Of a stretch of DNA of 64,000 nucleotides, positions 44,501-56,058 are shown in pieces. This DNA comes from Nemertoderma westbladi (taxonomy: Eukaryota; Xenacoelomorpha; Nemertodermatida; Nemertodermatidae). The DNA lies in NCBI GenBank assembly GCA_032718475.1, contig JAUCBJ010006610.1:62001-126000 (forward strand), read 5' to 3'. Under the pieces are notes generated by a model, which was not told where the DNA came from, did no database searches, and saw only the letters and a list, made by a program, of their open reading frames with translations. The translations under genes and the position numbers were made by a program. Position 1 is the first letter of the stretch; the number at the start of each line of letters is the position of its first letter.

Positions 44501-45663
44501 TCATTGAAAGGTAACCATTTCATCTCATCTCTATTGAATTTGACGATCTCTCCCACTTTGACCGCTTGGCGGGCTTCTGTTCTAGCCATCTGACGCGTGA
44601 AGCTTTCTTGGGCCATCGTGTTATTTAATATCGAATTATCGGTATATGAATTTCTCGGATTATTATCAGGTCTATATGGAATATCATTAACAACAGGTTT
44701 ATAATCACCCTTAATAGGGTTTGCTATAGGAGTTTCTACTTCACTAGCAGTATAGATGCGTGTAGGCTCCACACCTTGCGCATGTAATACTTCAGACCTA
44801 ACAGGTTGACACAATGTTACTGGGGGTATTGGTATACCCCTTTGTATATTGACTAATTTGTCGCGTTCTAGCGCGATGCTTTGCTGCACTTCTTGCAATT
44901 CTGCCCTACTTTCCCTTACTGTTCCCTTAAGTTGGTGGACAGTCTCCTGCATCTGTCCGAGCAGGAGATTCATCCCTCGCCGTCCCTCCTCTACCCACTC
45001 GACCGCCGAAGCGGGAGTCGCCAACATTGTAGCGGGCCGATGCGGGACGACGGGAGACAAATCTTTGATTTCTCTCTCAGCTTCCAGGACCTGGATATTC
45101 TCATGGACTGTTCTACCGGGTACAGGCAGTGTAGTACTGTGTAAAGGGAATTTAGAGTTAAGCTCTGGAAGTACAGGGGTCTCTAGCACAGGAGTGGCTT
45201 TGGGAACGACAGGCCTAATTATTTCAGGCTCATCAACTATTGTAGGGAGTCTTTTGACCTGAATAATTTGGTCTGTGGGTTCTGTACTACCTAAGTCTGT
45301 GCTAGCTAGTTGTCTTCTAACCGCTGGGGGCAAATCAGGCAATTTGTGACGGTGAGATGTTTTTCTACGCCTGCTTAGACAAGATCTATTTCCTCCGCCT
45401 TCAGGATCGGTGGTCTCGCCTTCCTCCAATGATGTGTATCCCTGGCGTTTGGGAGTAGATCGTCTCATCATCTGCATTTGACTAGCAGTTAACTGTTTAT
45501 TTATGTTGTCTTGCGTCTCTTGCAGATTTTCCAACTCCAGTTGGGTAGTCTCCTCAGACGCTCTCCATTCTGCTTCTGCCACTGCCTTTGCTGCCTTTCT
45601 TTCTGCTTCTGCTTCTGCCGCCGCTGCCTTTGCTGCCTTTCTTTCTGCTTCTACTTCTGCCAT
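41560..45663 (-). pseudogene. BEL/Pao Gag (C-terminal) - protease - reverse transcriptase, copy B
   Basis: A 1367-codon frame. It starts in an Ala/Glu/Lys coiled coil and passes through Gag. Zinc knuckles lie near residues 640-705 (CALCDRPHRLSAC, CYNCLRSGHQRRTC and CAKCGAKHH). The retropepsin signature LLDSGSTGTFID is near residue 820. The RT domain has VRVVFDGSALYMGQSLNSE, the Asp of AFASDIEGMF, and the catalytic YMDD near residue 1314. The frame is cut after EAIPVEDR by the LINE-like insertion. At its start it is in frame with the upstream 382-codon Gag frame, separated only by a TAA at 45715-45717 and 17 codons. Confidence 0.92.
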
Positions 45664-45714
45664 TGCCGCTGTTACTGCTGCTGCCTTTCGGTCCTCTATC
45701 CGTTTTTTCTTTAC

Positions 45715-46863
45715 TTATTCTTCTTGGACTCTAGCGAGGCGGAGTTTTTCATCAAATTTAGCTTGGTTTGCAGCTAACATTTCCGCATCGATTGAGTCCA
45801 ACACAAGCTTGGCTCCTTCACTATTGGGGCGAAGTCCAGCCAGTCGTCTCCTCAACTCTTCATCACCTAAGAAGCGTTGATAGTCTGACAGATAGATGTC
45901 GATGGCGTCTCGCGTTCGCGGTCTCTCTGCTGTCCCTTCGCTTTCCACTTGAGAAAGGGTGGCATCGGTTGGTTCCTCATAGGTTGGTCTCTCAGCCAGC
46001 TGGGATTTCCACTGGGCCGTTTCTTGTACTTTGAGACCTACCCGCTGGAACCAAGTCTTGACAGCAACCTGCGGCGACGTGTCCTGTCTTCTTTTGGAAG
46101 TTTCCTCAAAGGCTGATAGGATTAGTCTAATGCGTAGGGTTCTTTCGCGTACTTGATATAGCAGCTCTTCCTGCTCTTGAGGTCCTTGGGGTTGTCGAAA
46201 CAGTTGTTCTTCTAATCGCTCTAAGGAGCCGAAGAATCCCTGCACATATCCTGCTGCTGACCTCTTCCAAACAGCTGGATCCATCGTATCTTTAGTCACT
46301 CCCATCCTGTGTATGTCTTCCCAAGTAGCTTCGGACAAATCTAACGGGAGTCCGGGTCCGGGAAAGTTCCATTGTGACTCGACAATAGACATCAATTCTT
46401 CCCTGGCGTATCCCGCATAACTATCTTGGGTCGCTCGCTTACTTCTCGCCCAATCGACTTGGTGTTCCTCCACCGCAATCAATATAGTAGTTAGTACTGC
46501 GGCAGGAAGGGTGAGAAGGGGATCCGAGTAGGCCGTAGCCGCCATCTTCACTCCGCGTTCGGGGGTCAGCTCTACGGTATCCAAACTACTGGAGCTATCG
46601 GGTTGCTGGGAACGAGTTTCTTGACTAGGATGTTGCTGCTGTTGGACAGCTGCTTCTTGGTTCCGTTTGACCTGGGCCCGAGTGCCGATGATAGACCTAC
46701 GGTGTTGGATTAGCCTAGGGTCTGATACTACTACTAGAGGGATGACCTTTCTTTCAGTAGGAGGTGAGCTGAACCCCTTTCTTAATTGCTCCACACTCCT
46801 ATCTGTGTCACAGATGGTTGTATCGATTAGACTGTCTGACAGGTTTTGCTGGGTGTCAGACAT
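45715..46863 (-). pseudogene. BEL/Pao Gag N-terminal part, copy B
   Basis: 382 codons starting MSDTQQNLSDSLIDTTICD, the Gag start shared with copy A. It includes SIIGTRAQVKRNQEAA, a matrix/capsid-like helical region and YLSDYQRFLGDEELRRRLAG, then ends RVQEE at a TAA. The frame continues VKKKRIEDRKAAAV into the next ORF, so the stop is a nonsense mutation or, less likely, a programmed readthrough site. Copy A has no stop here. Confidence 0.88.
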
Positions 46864-48139
46864 GTTTATCTATACAGTTGAATGCTTACTGCTATAGTTA
46901 CAGTTAAAGCAAGTCTAGTAATTCAGTATGACCGTTGGCCTAGTACCGGTAATTTATTACAGTATATTAGAATACCGGTATACACTTATAATATATATAA
47001 GTATTGTAAACTAGGTTTGTCTCAGAATACCGGTATATAATTTTAACACAAATATATATAAATATACAATAGGCCTATCGTGAATACCGGTATACAGCCT
47101 ACACTTATAGTATATAAGTATAATTCTGGACTAGAATTAATTACAGAATACCGGTATAATTTCAGCCTAAATTTATAGAAATAAAGATAATAGGCCTATC
47201 GTAAATACCGGTATATCAATTATTTAAATAATTGAATTTCTGAATTTTAAAGGTTACTTAGTTACTTTAACTTACTTTATTACCGTTATTTAAGCAGTAG
47301 TCCAACTGATATTGAGACCTAGTTGTTGTATGGCAGGCCTACTATTTATAAATCGTTTGAGTTGATTTATAATATATATATACCCGTTTAAAATGGGTTT
47401 TGTCAATATTTGAAATAAATGTTATTATTTCTGGGGGAGTCACTACACAGAAGCAGTGCGCTCTCAGTGAAGTGCTACTTATTGGACACTAAAACAGATA
47501 ATTCTAATTTACCTAAGTTACTTAATACTACAAATTACGTACGATACGGGTGAGATTAATTCTCTAATTAAAACACAACAAAATATTACGTATGAAATTT
47601 TAGGGTAATTTTACAGGGAAACTACAAACCAGTCTAACAAAGGGTTAGAACTTCTGGTTATTACAACAGACAGGATACTACGGTATTTGAAAATAATAAG
47701 TAGTAGTAAATATGTTGCGCTGTCCAGATAGGAAAATACCACCGTCTGACGACCTATAGCCGTATCGCTATAGGTACTACGTTATGTATCACGGAGTGTT
47801 CCTACCTAGAAGTTAATTACCGCGGACTACCAGATCCAACGTGCCTATTAACCACTTTACAACACAATACACTGCCTACACACTAATTACTTTCGGAAAG
47901 CACTGTACACCAAACCCTAAATTAGGTACAAGTACTTATTAAAAACAGATAACTAGCAGTTAAATATACTTGAACAGTTAAAAGAACCACGGCATCTGCT
48001 GGAGTGACCGGAGCACAAAGTCACCAGTCTTTACCTACGCCAAGCAGCCCGTGTAGTACCGGGGTTAATTTAACTATAACGGTATGTGTAACAAGCACAA
48101 TTACTGTAGGAATAAACTTGGGGACATGAATGTTGCGAA

Positions 48140-48700
48140 TAATCGCATAAACTCTGAATAATAAATATTACGCTACCCGTACAGAATACTCAAACAAAAT
48201 ACAAACCAAACGCTGGCAGACTACCATCAAGCCTAAATAAACTACAGTATGTGCAGATTCCGAAATGGTTAGTTAGTATGCGTTCTAACACGGTAGTACG
48301 ACTTATTCTTTAGGAGGGGATTGACCTTACAGCTCTGGCTGCCCCAACTTACTAACTGGCACTTTATCAGACAAACTCTACACACGCAGCAATCTCTTCA
48401 GACCTAATAATAGCTAGACAACAATCCAGCCTACAAAATATCTGAGTAATAACTATTACGGTACCTGAACAGACCACACAAACAAACATAGGCTAAAACG
48501 CTGGCAGACTACTATCGAGCCTAAATAAACTACAGTATATGCAGATTCCAAAATGGTTAGTTAGTATGCGTTCTAACACGGTAGTACGACTTATTCTTTA
48601 GGAGGGGGTTGACCTTACAGCTCTGGCTGCCCCAACTTACTAACTGGCACTTTATCGGACATACACTCTACATGCACTGCAATCCGTTCAGACCTAACAA
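48140..48700. repeat. 288-bp tandem duplication in the leader
   Basis: Blocks such as ATGGTTAGTTAGTATGCGTT and TACAGCTCTGGCTGCCCCAA occur twice, 288 bp apart; copy A has one version (10200-10310). Confidence 0.85.
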
Positions 48701-48910
48701 CAGTCAGAACAACAGTCCAGCCTACAAATTATCTGTACAATCTGAGCAGGGTTACACGCCTTCTGCTCAATATTAACTTACACGTAAATAAAACTGACAG
48801 AAATAAGTAAACTATACAAAAGAATGACGGGTGATCAATCCCTATTCTCCTGACAGCCTACAATATACAATAGATCTCAATCGAAATAATACTAATGTAC
48901 TTATACTGGA

Positions 48911-49152
48911 AGTACCGGTTAGGACAGTTGGGCCTACAGACCTACAGCAGTACCGGTTCAGGCAGTTAGGCCTACGGACCTACAGCAGTACCGGTTCAGG
49001 CAGTTAGGCCTACGGACCTACAGCAGTACCGATTCTGGCAGTTGGGCCTACGGACCTACAGCAGTACCGATTCTGGCAGTTGGGCCTACGGACCTACAGC
49101 AGTACCGGTTCAAGCAGTTGGGCCTACGGACCTACAGCAGTACCGGTTCAGG
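48911..49152. repeat. 38-bp minisatellite in the leader, about six copies
   Basis: Unit CAGTACCGGTTCAGGCAGTT, then AGGCCTACGGACCTACAG. Absent as an array from copy A. Confidence 0.92.
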
Positions 49153-49154
49153 TT

Positions 49155-49170
49155 TACCGGTCGACCGGTA
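49155..49170. promoter_or_regulatory. 16-bp palindrome TACCGGTCGACCGGTA, copy B
   Basis: Same palindrome as in copy A, 44 bp inside the 5' LTR. Confidence 0.5.
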
Positions 49171-49214
49171 CTTTCAACTTTATTGCTTACTGCAATAAAG
49201 AGTATAACTGTTAT

Positions 49215-50403
49215 TGTACGCGCTTTTGAAGACCTTTAGCAGTTTAACCCGCCAAAATTTATATGTCTTTTGGTTTATAAATAGACTTTAGTAAATGACA
49301 AGTATTTAATACCAATAAACACAACATTAGCCGAAGCCAGCCTAGTGCGCATCCATTCACCCGCTGGATATACCCGGGAGACTGGATTCGGATGGGGCTT
49401 AGATTTTATTATTGCAGTGTAAGCTTACTGTATTATTCGATTGATCGTTAATAAATAATTTCTGACGAGTATTATTCACTTTCGGGAAATATTAACAGTT
49501 CCTTTAGGACGTGGCGCTCTATCTAGGTAAACAGAGATATGACTTATACTAAACACAACTGTAAGACTGTAAGGCTTATGACTCACGTATGAGGCGCATT
49601 CTTTAGGAAATGCTTAGTTATCAGCCACAATCATGCACACTACCGGTACCACACAATACTGCACACTAATCTGCCGACCGTCAATGAATTTTATCATACA
49701 TAAAGAGAACAGCAATTGACTCATGTAGTGCCTATCAAATAGCATTAAATTCACTACAAACCACGATAATATAAGTCGCAATCGCTATATGTAACCTGTC
49801 TCTATAACCTGTAGTGTATCAAGAAAATTGGGAAATTTGGGTTATTTATCGATGTTCTCCAAATAATAATATTCAACCAACTGATACAAATAATGACAAC
49901 AGTAAAAAGCATTAAGACGGTAGGTTAAGATTATAACAATATAAGATTGTACCGCTGCGCTACTGCGCTGATATTATACGCTCTATAATCTAAGCCTACT
50001 AATGTTTCTTCTAAAGTCTGAAACAAATTGACTCCAGAGCCGGTGTTCTTGGCCTAGATAGAAACAACAAAACTATAACACAGAAAACTATAAGACTGAA
50101 CACTCCTAGCACGATCTGTAGAATATCTCCACATCGACAGTAAAAATCGCTCTGATTGGCTGTTAAGCTGAAACAAAGAACCATGTGTCCAACGGCCGTT
50201 TCCATGCCAGCAACCAGCTGTTAGATGTCGTAATCTGAATCATCAAGGCTACACTGTGCTAGAGGATTTGACGCATTGCGGGTTTTGTATCTTGCCATGT
50301 CCTCCAAAGCACACATAGAGAAAAACAACTTTTATGTCCGTTAAAACACCCACACGGTATTTTGCGGGCAAGGGGACTGATTATATCCGCAAAAGCTTTT
50401 ACA
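49215..50403 (-). repeat. 5' LTR of BEL copy B
   Basis: 1189 bp. Differs from the 3' LTR by about six substitutions and one 13-bp indel (around 49972 against 32238). Confidence 0.95.
50011..50205 (-). CDS. Small LTR-encoded membrane-protein-like ORF (5' LTR copy)
   Basis: 64 codons starting METAVGHMVLCFSL with the same single membrane segment as the 3' LTR copy. It would lie in the transcribed part of the LTR only if transcription starts upstream of it. Confidence 0.3.
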   Translation of the reverse strand: METAVGHMVLCFSLTANQSDFYCRCGDILQIVLGVFSLIVFCVIVLLFLSRPRTPALESICFRL

Positions 50404-50990
50404 GGCAGCCTTGAATAGGCTTTCCAGGATTTGGAAGTCACCAAGAATTAATCGGACACTTAAGGTCCGATTATTTAGAGCAGCAGTAGTTCCAGTACTC
50501 CTCTATGGGAGTCCATGCTGGGCTCTAACTGCTGAGGACACCAAATCTCTGGATGGCACATTCACAAGAATGCTACACTGGGTTCATTGTGTCAAGTACA
50601 ATGCACATATCTCCAACCAGACACTATATAACATTGGAGATGTCTCATTGGTTCCCCCAAGCTTGACACTAGAACAAAATCGCCTCTGCTTTGCAGGACA
50701 TTGCTTTCGCCGTGAGGACCAGCCAGTGCATAATCTTGTACTTTGGCAGCCTCATGGAGTGAATAAGCATGGTGGACAGCCCATGACTTTCTTGAGACGC
50801 ATCTTAAAGGACACTGGCCTTGAAGATGCGGATGATCTAGCAAATGTCATGGGTGATAGGGAGTTGTGGCGGTGCAATTTTGTCGATAAGCCAGCACAGC
50901 ATTCTTAAAAATGCAGCTGCAATGCAGCATGCCGATCCTAGTAGTATCCCATATTGTTAGCATTGGTAGGCCCTATGAGTATCCCTTTGG
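50404..50990 (+). pseudogene. RTE-like LINE, right half (reverse transcriptase C-terminus)
   Basis: Starts with the second GGCAG and continues the frame interrupted at 31481: NRLSRIWKSPRINRTLKVRL, VVPVLLYGSPCWALT, LDGTFTRMLHWVH, LCFAGHCFRR, HNLVLWQPHG, and MGDRELWR near the end (stop at 50908). This layout matches RTE-like LINEs common in marine invertebrates. The frame is open over 165 codons, so this copy was fairly young when BEL copy B landed. Confidence 0.85.
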
Positions 50991-51079
50991 ATTCCCAAAA
51001 CGGACATCTTGAGGATTCTCTTACAAAACTGAACATTGTATCAGGATTTTGAGAAGCAGGAGTAGTTATTTATCACCCG

Positions 51080-52222
51080 AATGCAATAGATAAGACTCAA
51101 TTAATTTCATCTGGCATTATTAGTAGTGAAAGTGTTGACCTGAGACCCGATTATTGCCATTTTCCTGAGTCAAACGTTGCTACTTCCACTTCCACCCATG
51201 ATGACTTCAGATCTGTTGGCCTTCAGCAGTCAAACATTACTACCTCAACCTATAATGACTTCAGATCAGTTAGCCCAGACCTAGTAGATAAAGACGACAG
51301 TGATAGCATTAACACTCTCCCAAGTGGTAGTGATGGTGGAGATAGCAATGAATGTGAGCTGGAAAATATTGGGCACAGAGAGTCAGCTTAATATGGATAG
51401 CAATTCCACTCATCCAAGTGGTAATGAAAGTGGCGATACCGATATATGTGAGCTGTAAAATCTCTTGGGCACAGAGAATCCTCTTCATAGTTTTCAAGTG
51501 ATAAACACAACAGGTTGAGTCATCTTCACAATTGCATCTGGATCTCGAGTGCATCTAACACCACAACTCAGACCATCTTCACACAATCACATCATGGACC
51601 TTCTGTGCACGAACACCCATTATTGGTTCACTACAATTTCTTCCCTAGAGAATATGCAGATATATTTACCCTGGCTATTCTCTATGTACCACCAGGTAGA
51701 AAGCATCCTCGAGAGTAAAGACGAAAGCCCATGTATTAACTTCCGATGAAGTGGTAAGTAATCTCAAAGTAATAGAAAAAAAAGAAAAATAGAAAAGAAG
51801 AAGGCTGCTGCTGAACAGAGAAAGAAGAATGATCAAATTAGGAAAGCACAGAAAGCTGATATGGTTGAAACAGAGGAAGAGGAAGCAACAGAAGCAAATG
51901 ATCCACGGCAGTATTACTTTTTTTTTTTGGGTTATTGGGCCGAGGCCCATATGATACTGAAATATCATATAGTAAAATGTGAATTAAGAAAAAAGCCAAT
52001 GACTTTCGTGATAATTAAATTCTAATAATTCCAGTGATTATATATTTGATGTTTGTTATCTATGTGAAACTGATAACTGATGGTCTGGATAACAGTGCTG
52101 CCTGCACCTGGGCTGGATGCAAATGTTGTTTTCACTGGGTCTGTGAGGATTGTGTTCCAGTGACATTTGAAATTGGTGTAGATGATTACTTCTGCGATAT
52201 TTCTACTGGTATTGAAGATTAG
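51080..52222 (+). pseudogene. pogo/Tigger-like transposase C-terminus with PHD-like finger, decayed
   Basis: Several frames together read like the C-terminal part of a DDE (pogo-like) transposase: a Ser/Asp-rich linker (51160-51400), VPPGRKHPRE, TKAHVLTSDEVVSNLKVIEK, a Lys-rich helix (KKAAAEQRKKNDQIRKAQKA) and an acidic stretch. The last frame (52034-52222) has CTWAGCKCCFHWVCEDCVP, then DDYFCDISTGIED, a PHD-like zinc finger with its final Cys replaced by Ser. Stops and frameshifts are frequent. The family assignment rests on overall layout and is moderate. Confidence 0.5.
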
Positions 52223-52333
52223 GTGGTTTTAATCAATATAAATCACATAAAAACTAAATATAAACTGTGTTAAGCAAGCAGTTAATACACTCTTAATACT
52301 CATGGGTTAATTTGAATGCAAAATCAACTGCCT

Positions 52334-52621
52334 TTAACATGCTTGGAAGGGTGAATCATAGAGCGTTCTAAATGACAATATAGGTATTGGTTCTTTCCAA
52401 ATATACAATGAAAGGATTAATTGAATACCCCTTTCGATGTATTTATCCATCATTTCCACGACCTGATGATCCTGGTCAGACAGATCCAATACTACCATTA
52501 CAAATGACAGGTTTGCATTCAGCAGTACTTGTACTTCCGCATCCCACCTACGACCATTGCGACATAGTCGAGTAGGTAGATCCATTAACCCTATTAAACC
52601 CGGGGGGGGGGGGGGGGTCAA
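52334..52621 (-). pseudogene. Possible coding remnant, unrecognised
   Basis: A 95-codon minus-strand frame including VLLNANLSFVMVVLDLSDQD and VEMMDKYIERGIQLILSLY looks protein-like but matches nothing I know. It begins in a poly-G/C tract (52602-52635), so the start is not reliable. Confidence 0.25.
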
Positions 52622-52635
52622 TATGACCCCCCCCC
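52602..52635. repeat. Inverted poly-G / poly-C tract
   Basis: About 17 G (52602-52618), then CAATATGA, then nine C. Confidence 0.8.
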
Positions 52636-52809
52636 CGTGGTTTTTTTATTATAATTCTGAAACAAAGGCAGTTGGGAATCTGAAATTTTATGACTTTTCC
52701 TAAAAATCTATTGTCTTCCTAGTAGTGAAAACCGTTTTCAAAAATATTGGGTACTTTTCGAGATATAGCACCATTTTTTAACACTACTTTTGGCACTTTT
52801 TTTGAGACG

Positions 52810-53600
52810 TTTTTTGAAAATTACATTTCATTAAATATGAAATGTAACATCTTTATTTTTGATTTACACCGGTTTTTTGGTGTTAGAAATTGGATGGAAT
52901 TCATGTAAATTGATTTAGAAATTTCAAACTTGTTTTTTTCGGTGGGTGCCAAATTTTGGTGCCAGCACCAAATTTTGAAATATGTCAATTTTGTAAATTG
53001 ATTGTTTGAAACTTGTTTTTTACGCAATTGAGGTTTTTTGGGGTTGTAGATTCGATAAAATATATACGAGTTGCACCAAGCGTATCAAACTTGTATTTTT
53101 CGGTGCTGTGTGCAAATTTTGGTGCTAGCACGAAATTTTGAAAATCCATTCAATAGATAAAATTGCTTGTGACAATTTATTTCTTGAGTTTTAGAGGTTT
53201 ATGGCTGTTCTGAATTTAATGGAATATATAATTATCGAACTAGACATCTCAAATTTGTATTTTTCGGATGTGGGTGCAAAATGTGGTGCTAGCACCAAAT
53301 TTTGAAAACCATCAAATAAATAAATTGATTGTGTCACCTTGTTTCTTGCGTTATACGGGTTTGTGATGGTTCTGAATTCAATGGAATCAGCAAAAATTTC
53401 ATAAGAGTTCTCAAACTTGTATTTTCGCCGGTGGGTGAGAATTGTTGTGCCAGCACCAAATTTTGGAAAATATGCAAATTGATCAGTAGATAGTATCACC
53501 TTGTTTCTTGCGTTATACGGGTTTATGAGGGTCCTAAATCCGATGGAATCAATAAAAACAGCACTGGACATCGCAAACTTGTACTTTTTGGTGATGGGCC
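52810..53600. repeat. Degenerate tandem repeat of about 165 bp, 4-5 copies
   Basis: A marker block like TTTTTCGGTGGGTGCCAAAT with GGTGCTAGCACCAAATTTTG recurs at about 52926, 53096, 53261, 53422 and 53584. Frames across it are artefacts. Confidence 0.8.
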
Positions 53601-53604
53601 AGGG

Positions 53605-53935
53605 AGACGGAAAGCGCATTGACGGAGTCATTCTCATCCTCATTCTCATTTGGGACACCACCATCGTGGACTCACTCACGCCCAGCCACCTCATCCAAAG
53701 TACGGTGTTGATGAGGCCGAATCCCTAAAGATCCGGAAGTACCAGGACCAGATTGACCAGGGGTACTCCTATCATGTTGCTTACGAGGCCCTTGGTTGAC
53801 CCGGCTCTGAGACCTGGGACGGCAGCTTTCCTAAAGGAAACAGGAACTCGTCTCACACCACCACTCAGGAGCCTCGATCCCTCCAACACGGCCTCCATAT
53901 TTGCGACTATGGACCCTCCCCTTTCTTACAGCCTC
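53605..53935 (+). pseudogene. Retroelement-like coding remnant
   Basis: Frame-broken coding text with GDGKRIDGV, then WDTTIVDSLTPSHLIQS, FLKETGTRL and a closing segment. This resembles the C-terminal domain following a reverse transcriptase in some invertebrate non-LTR elements (DGKRxDG...WDxTxxDT pattern), but the family assignment is from memory and uncertain. Confidence 0.4.
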
Positions 53936-55487
53936 TACGAGATTCTATACCCCCCCCCCCCCCCCCCCGCCATGAATGGATATCATCTCCATTTGTACTT
54001 TTTATTAATTTATTTATTAACTAAATGTAAGACATATTAGACTCTTTTCTTTTTCTTATTTTTTTTAATTAAAAACTCAGAACTTATTTAATTTTAATAT
54101 TTTAACTTGTTTTTTATTTACTTTTACTCTGTATTATTCCTCATGTCCGACATTTTAACCCAATTTTACTGAGTTCCGTTTCATTTTTTTAGATAGCCCC
54201 TTTCAGATAACTCGCAACAAACGTTTATTAAGTACATTTTTTAAATAATACATAATTAATTACTTATATTCTGGTGCAGAATTATAATTTAATTAATTGA
54301 ATTACTTTATCATCCTAAATAATGACATGTTGGTCTGATTCGAAAAGTTTCTGCATATGTATTCTAATTGATCCCTTCAAAGATTTAGCTAAGCTGAATT
54401 AATAACACCAGACCATAAGATAAGCAGATACTAAGAGCGACAATAAATTCTGGTGATACACCAGAAAGATAGTTATAAGATAGTTATGCGATAATGCATC
54501 GCATATATGATATGAAACTGTATAACGGTAAATTGCAGAAACTCTCCAAGGCCATGAACTAAAGAATAACGAAGATTTTCGCACAAATCTATTAGTAATT
54601 AGCGGCCAATTGTCAAAACCACAATGAACTTCATCAATTATTCAATCTACTGTCAGTGGACTTCCCAATACAATTTGCATTGAGCAGGATGCCATATTGT
54701 TTGGGAAAGCCTAAAAAGGCTATTATATTAATTGGGAAGCCTAAAGGTGTGGGATAGTATTTGGATAAAATGGTTAGATGCCTTTAGTTATCTAAAGGCA
54801 TCTAACCATTTTATGCAAATACATTATTTGGAGTGTAGCAAGATAGCCTTTGTCCACCGTAAGGTCGAACATTGGACCATAAAATGGGGTTTGCATTTTA
54901 TCTCGCTGTATAATTTACTTCCCACATGAAGCTGAAGTCTCCTATAATTTTAACATAAATATCTCCACACGACTTTTTCCCTTTTCCGCATTTCATTTCA
55001 TTTCTAAAATGTCGTGTTATTGTTATAAACAAACGGGTTGATAATTCAAAGTGATCCTCCGAAGCTCTTTGCATAGGATCTTATCCGCAAATATCAGCCA
55101 ACGCAACTATGAGATAGTGTAAGGCAAATCTTCACTTACTCCGATTCTGATACAGTTTTTCATCCAGTTTTCAGTTTTTTTTTATTATTAAATTTTTTCA
55201 TTATTTCATTTTTTTTCATTCAGTTTTTAATTTAATACTGTCCAGTACTTTGTTCTGTGCAGTTGCTTCCAGATAGATCCGAACATAACTATTAATCTCT
55301 TATTCTGAGTACGAATATAATGTTATGGGAGGGATTCAATTCATTGAGGGAACTAGGCAAGTATTAATAAGATGGCTGTGGTCATAACATATACAGTAAA
55401 ACGGCAGAGCCGTTTATTAAGTAGTGCAAAATAAATGGGTACCGGTAATGGGTGATAAATGGGAACCAAAGGAAACTTCGGAAACAG
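53936..55487. other. No gene seen; AT-rich with one perfect palindrome
   Basis: Poly-C at 53950-53969. Short frames only. A 54600-54930 stretch shows some protein-like frames near the palindrome at 54765-54814, without recognisable domains. Confidence 0.4.
54765..54814. repeat. Perfect palindrome, 23-bp arms, 4-bp loop
   Basis: Arms ATAAAATGGTTAGATGCCTT(TAG) and its exact complement around TTAT. Confidence 0.9.
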
Positions 55488-55489
55488 AT

Positions 55490-55510
55490 TGGGGGGGGGG
55501 GGGGGGGGGG
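55490..55510 (+). repeat. Poly-G tract
   Basis: About 20 G. Confidence 0.85.
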
Positions 55511-56029
55511 CGTAATGTGCAAGATCACCCCCATGATGAGATGGTGGTGAACAAGCACTGGAACAAGCACAAGAACAAGAACTGGTAAATGGATCACAGC
55601 ACAATCAGTAAGTCCTAGGTGATGATGATGGTCAAAAACCGTTCGACATCCACAGTAGATAATTGCCAAATGAACATAATTAATATTGGGTAACATATGC
55701 CTGGAAACTGCACAGAAACAACATGGAAATTTATCACGGTCCTACCTACGTGTTGACCTACCAATAGATACACATTTACTGGCCATGTGCTGCCCCAATA
55801 TTGGTTGTTTTTTTTCCCCTGTCATTCTATGTTCTCTTGGCCCTATGCTAGCTTCTCCCCTGATGTGTTGGTAACCAACTCTCAGCTAGCATCACATTCC
55901 TCGGTATGCAATATTATATTGGATATTGGATACCTGTGGGTGATTCGTAAATCACCCTGTTCCCCATTCTACTGGCAGGTGGCGTGCATCGGATGGATCC
56001 GCTAACAAATGTTGCTGATCACACACAAT

Positions 56030-56058
56030 ATGGAAACTCACACATGGTGAGTTTCCAT
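56030..56058. repeat. Palindrome, 12-bp arms
   Basis: ATGGAAACTCAC and GTGAGTTTCCAT around ACATG. Confidence 0.85.

Larger units (their letters stand above)
46864..49214 (-). other. Untranslated leader of BEL copy B
   Basis: 2.35 kb without an ORF. It contains repeats of AATACCGGTATA spaced by about 55 bp (46915-47220), a 288-bp tandem duplication (48253 and 48541 phases) and a 38-bp minisatellite. A leader of this length is exceptional. The LTR-proximal part has no TGG primer binding site. Confidence 0.75.
31482..50403 (-). mobile_element. BEL/Pao LTR retrotransposon, copy B, 18.9 kb, complete LTR to LTR
   Basis: Both LTRs, a 5-bp target duplication and the interrupted LINE target define the ends exactly. 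On the minus strand the order is 5' LTR (50403-49215), a 2.35-kb leader, gag-pol from 46863, an LINE-like insertion in pol, integrase ending at 37266, then about 4.5 kb of additional sequence with two unexplained ORFs, and the 3' LTR (32683-31482). BEL/Pao elements are usually about 5-10 kb, so this one is unusually large even after removing the insertion of roughly 1.6 kb. The LTRs differ by about six substitutions and one 13-bp indel, so the insertion is recent. No standard TGG primer binding site is seen. Confidence 0.93.

Noticed and set aside
45503-45880. Plus-strand frames rich in Ser/Ala or Cys/Phe
   Set aside because: Antisense to the Ala/Glu/Lys coiled coil of Gag.
49042-49239. 65-codon plus-strand frame
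   Set aside because: Translation of the 38-bp minisatellite in the BEL leader.
31482-50403. Two independent solo LTRs instead of one element
   Set aside because: Matching GGCAG duplications, one interrupted LINE and a coherent internal region show a single insertion.
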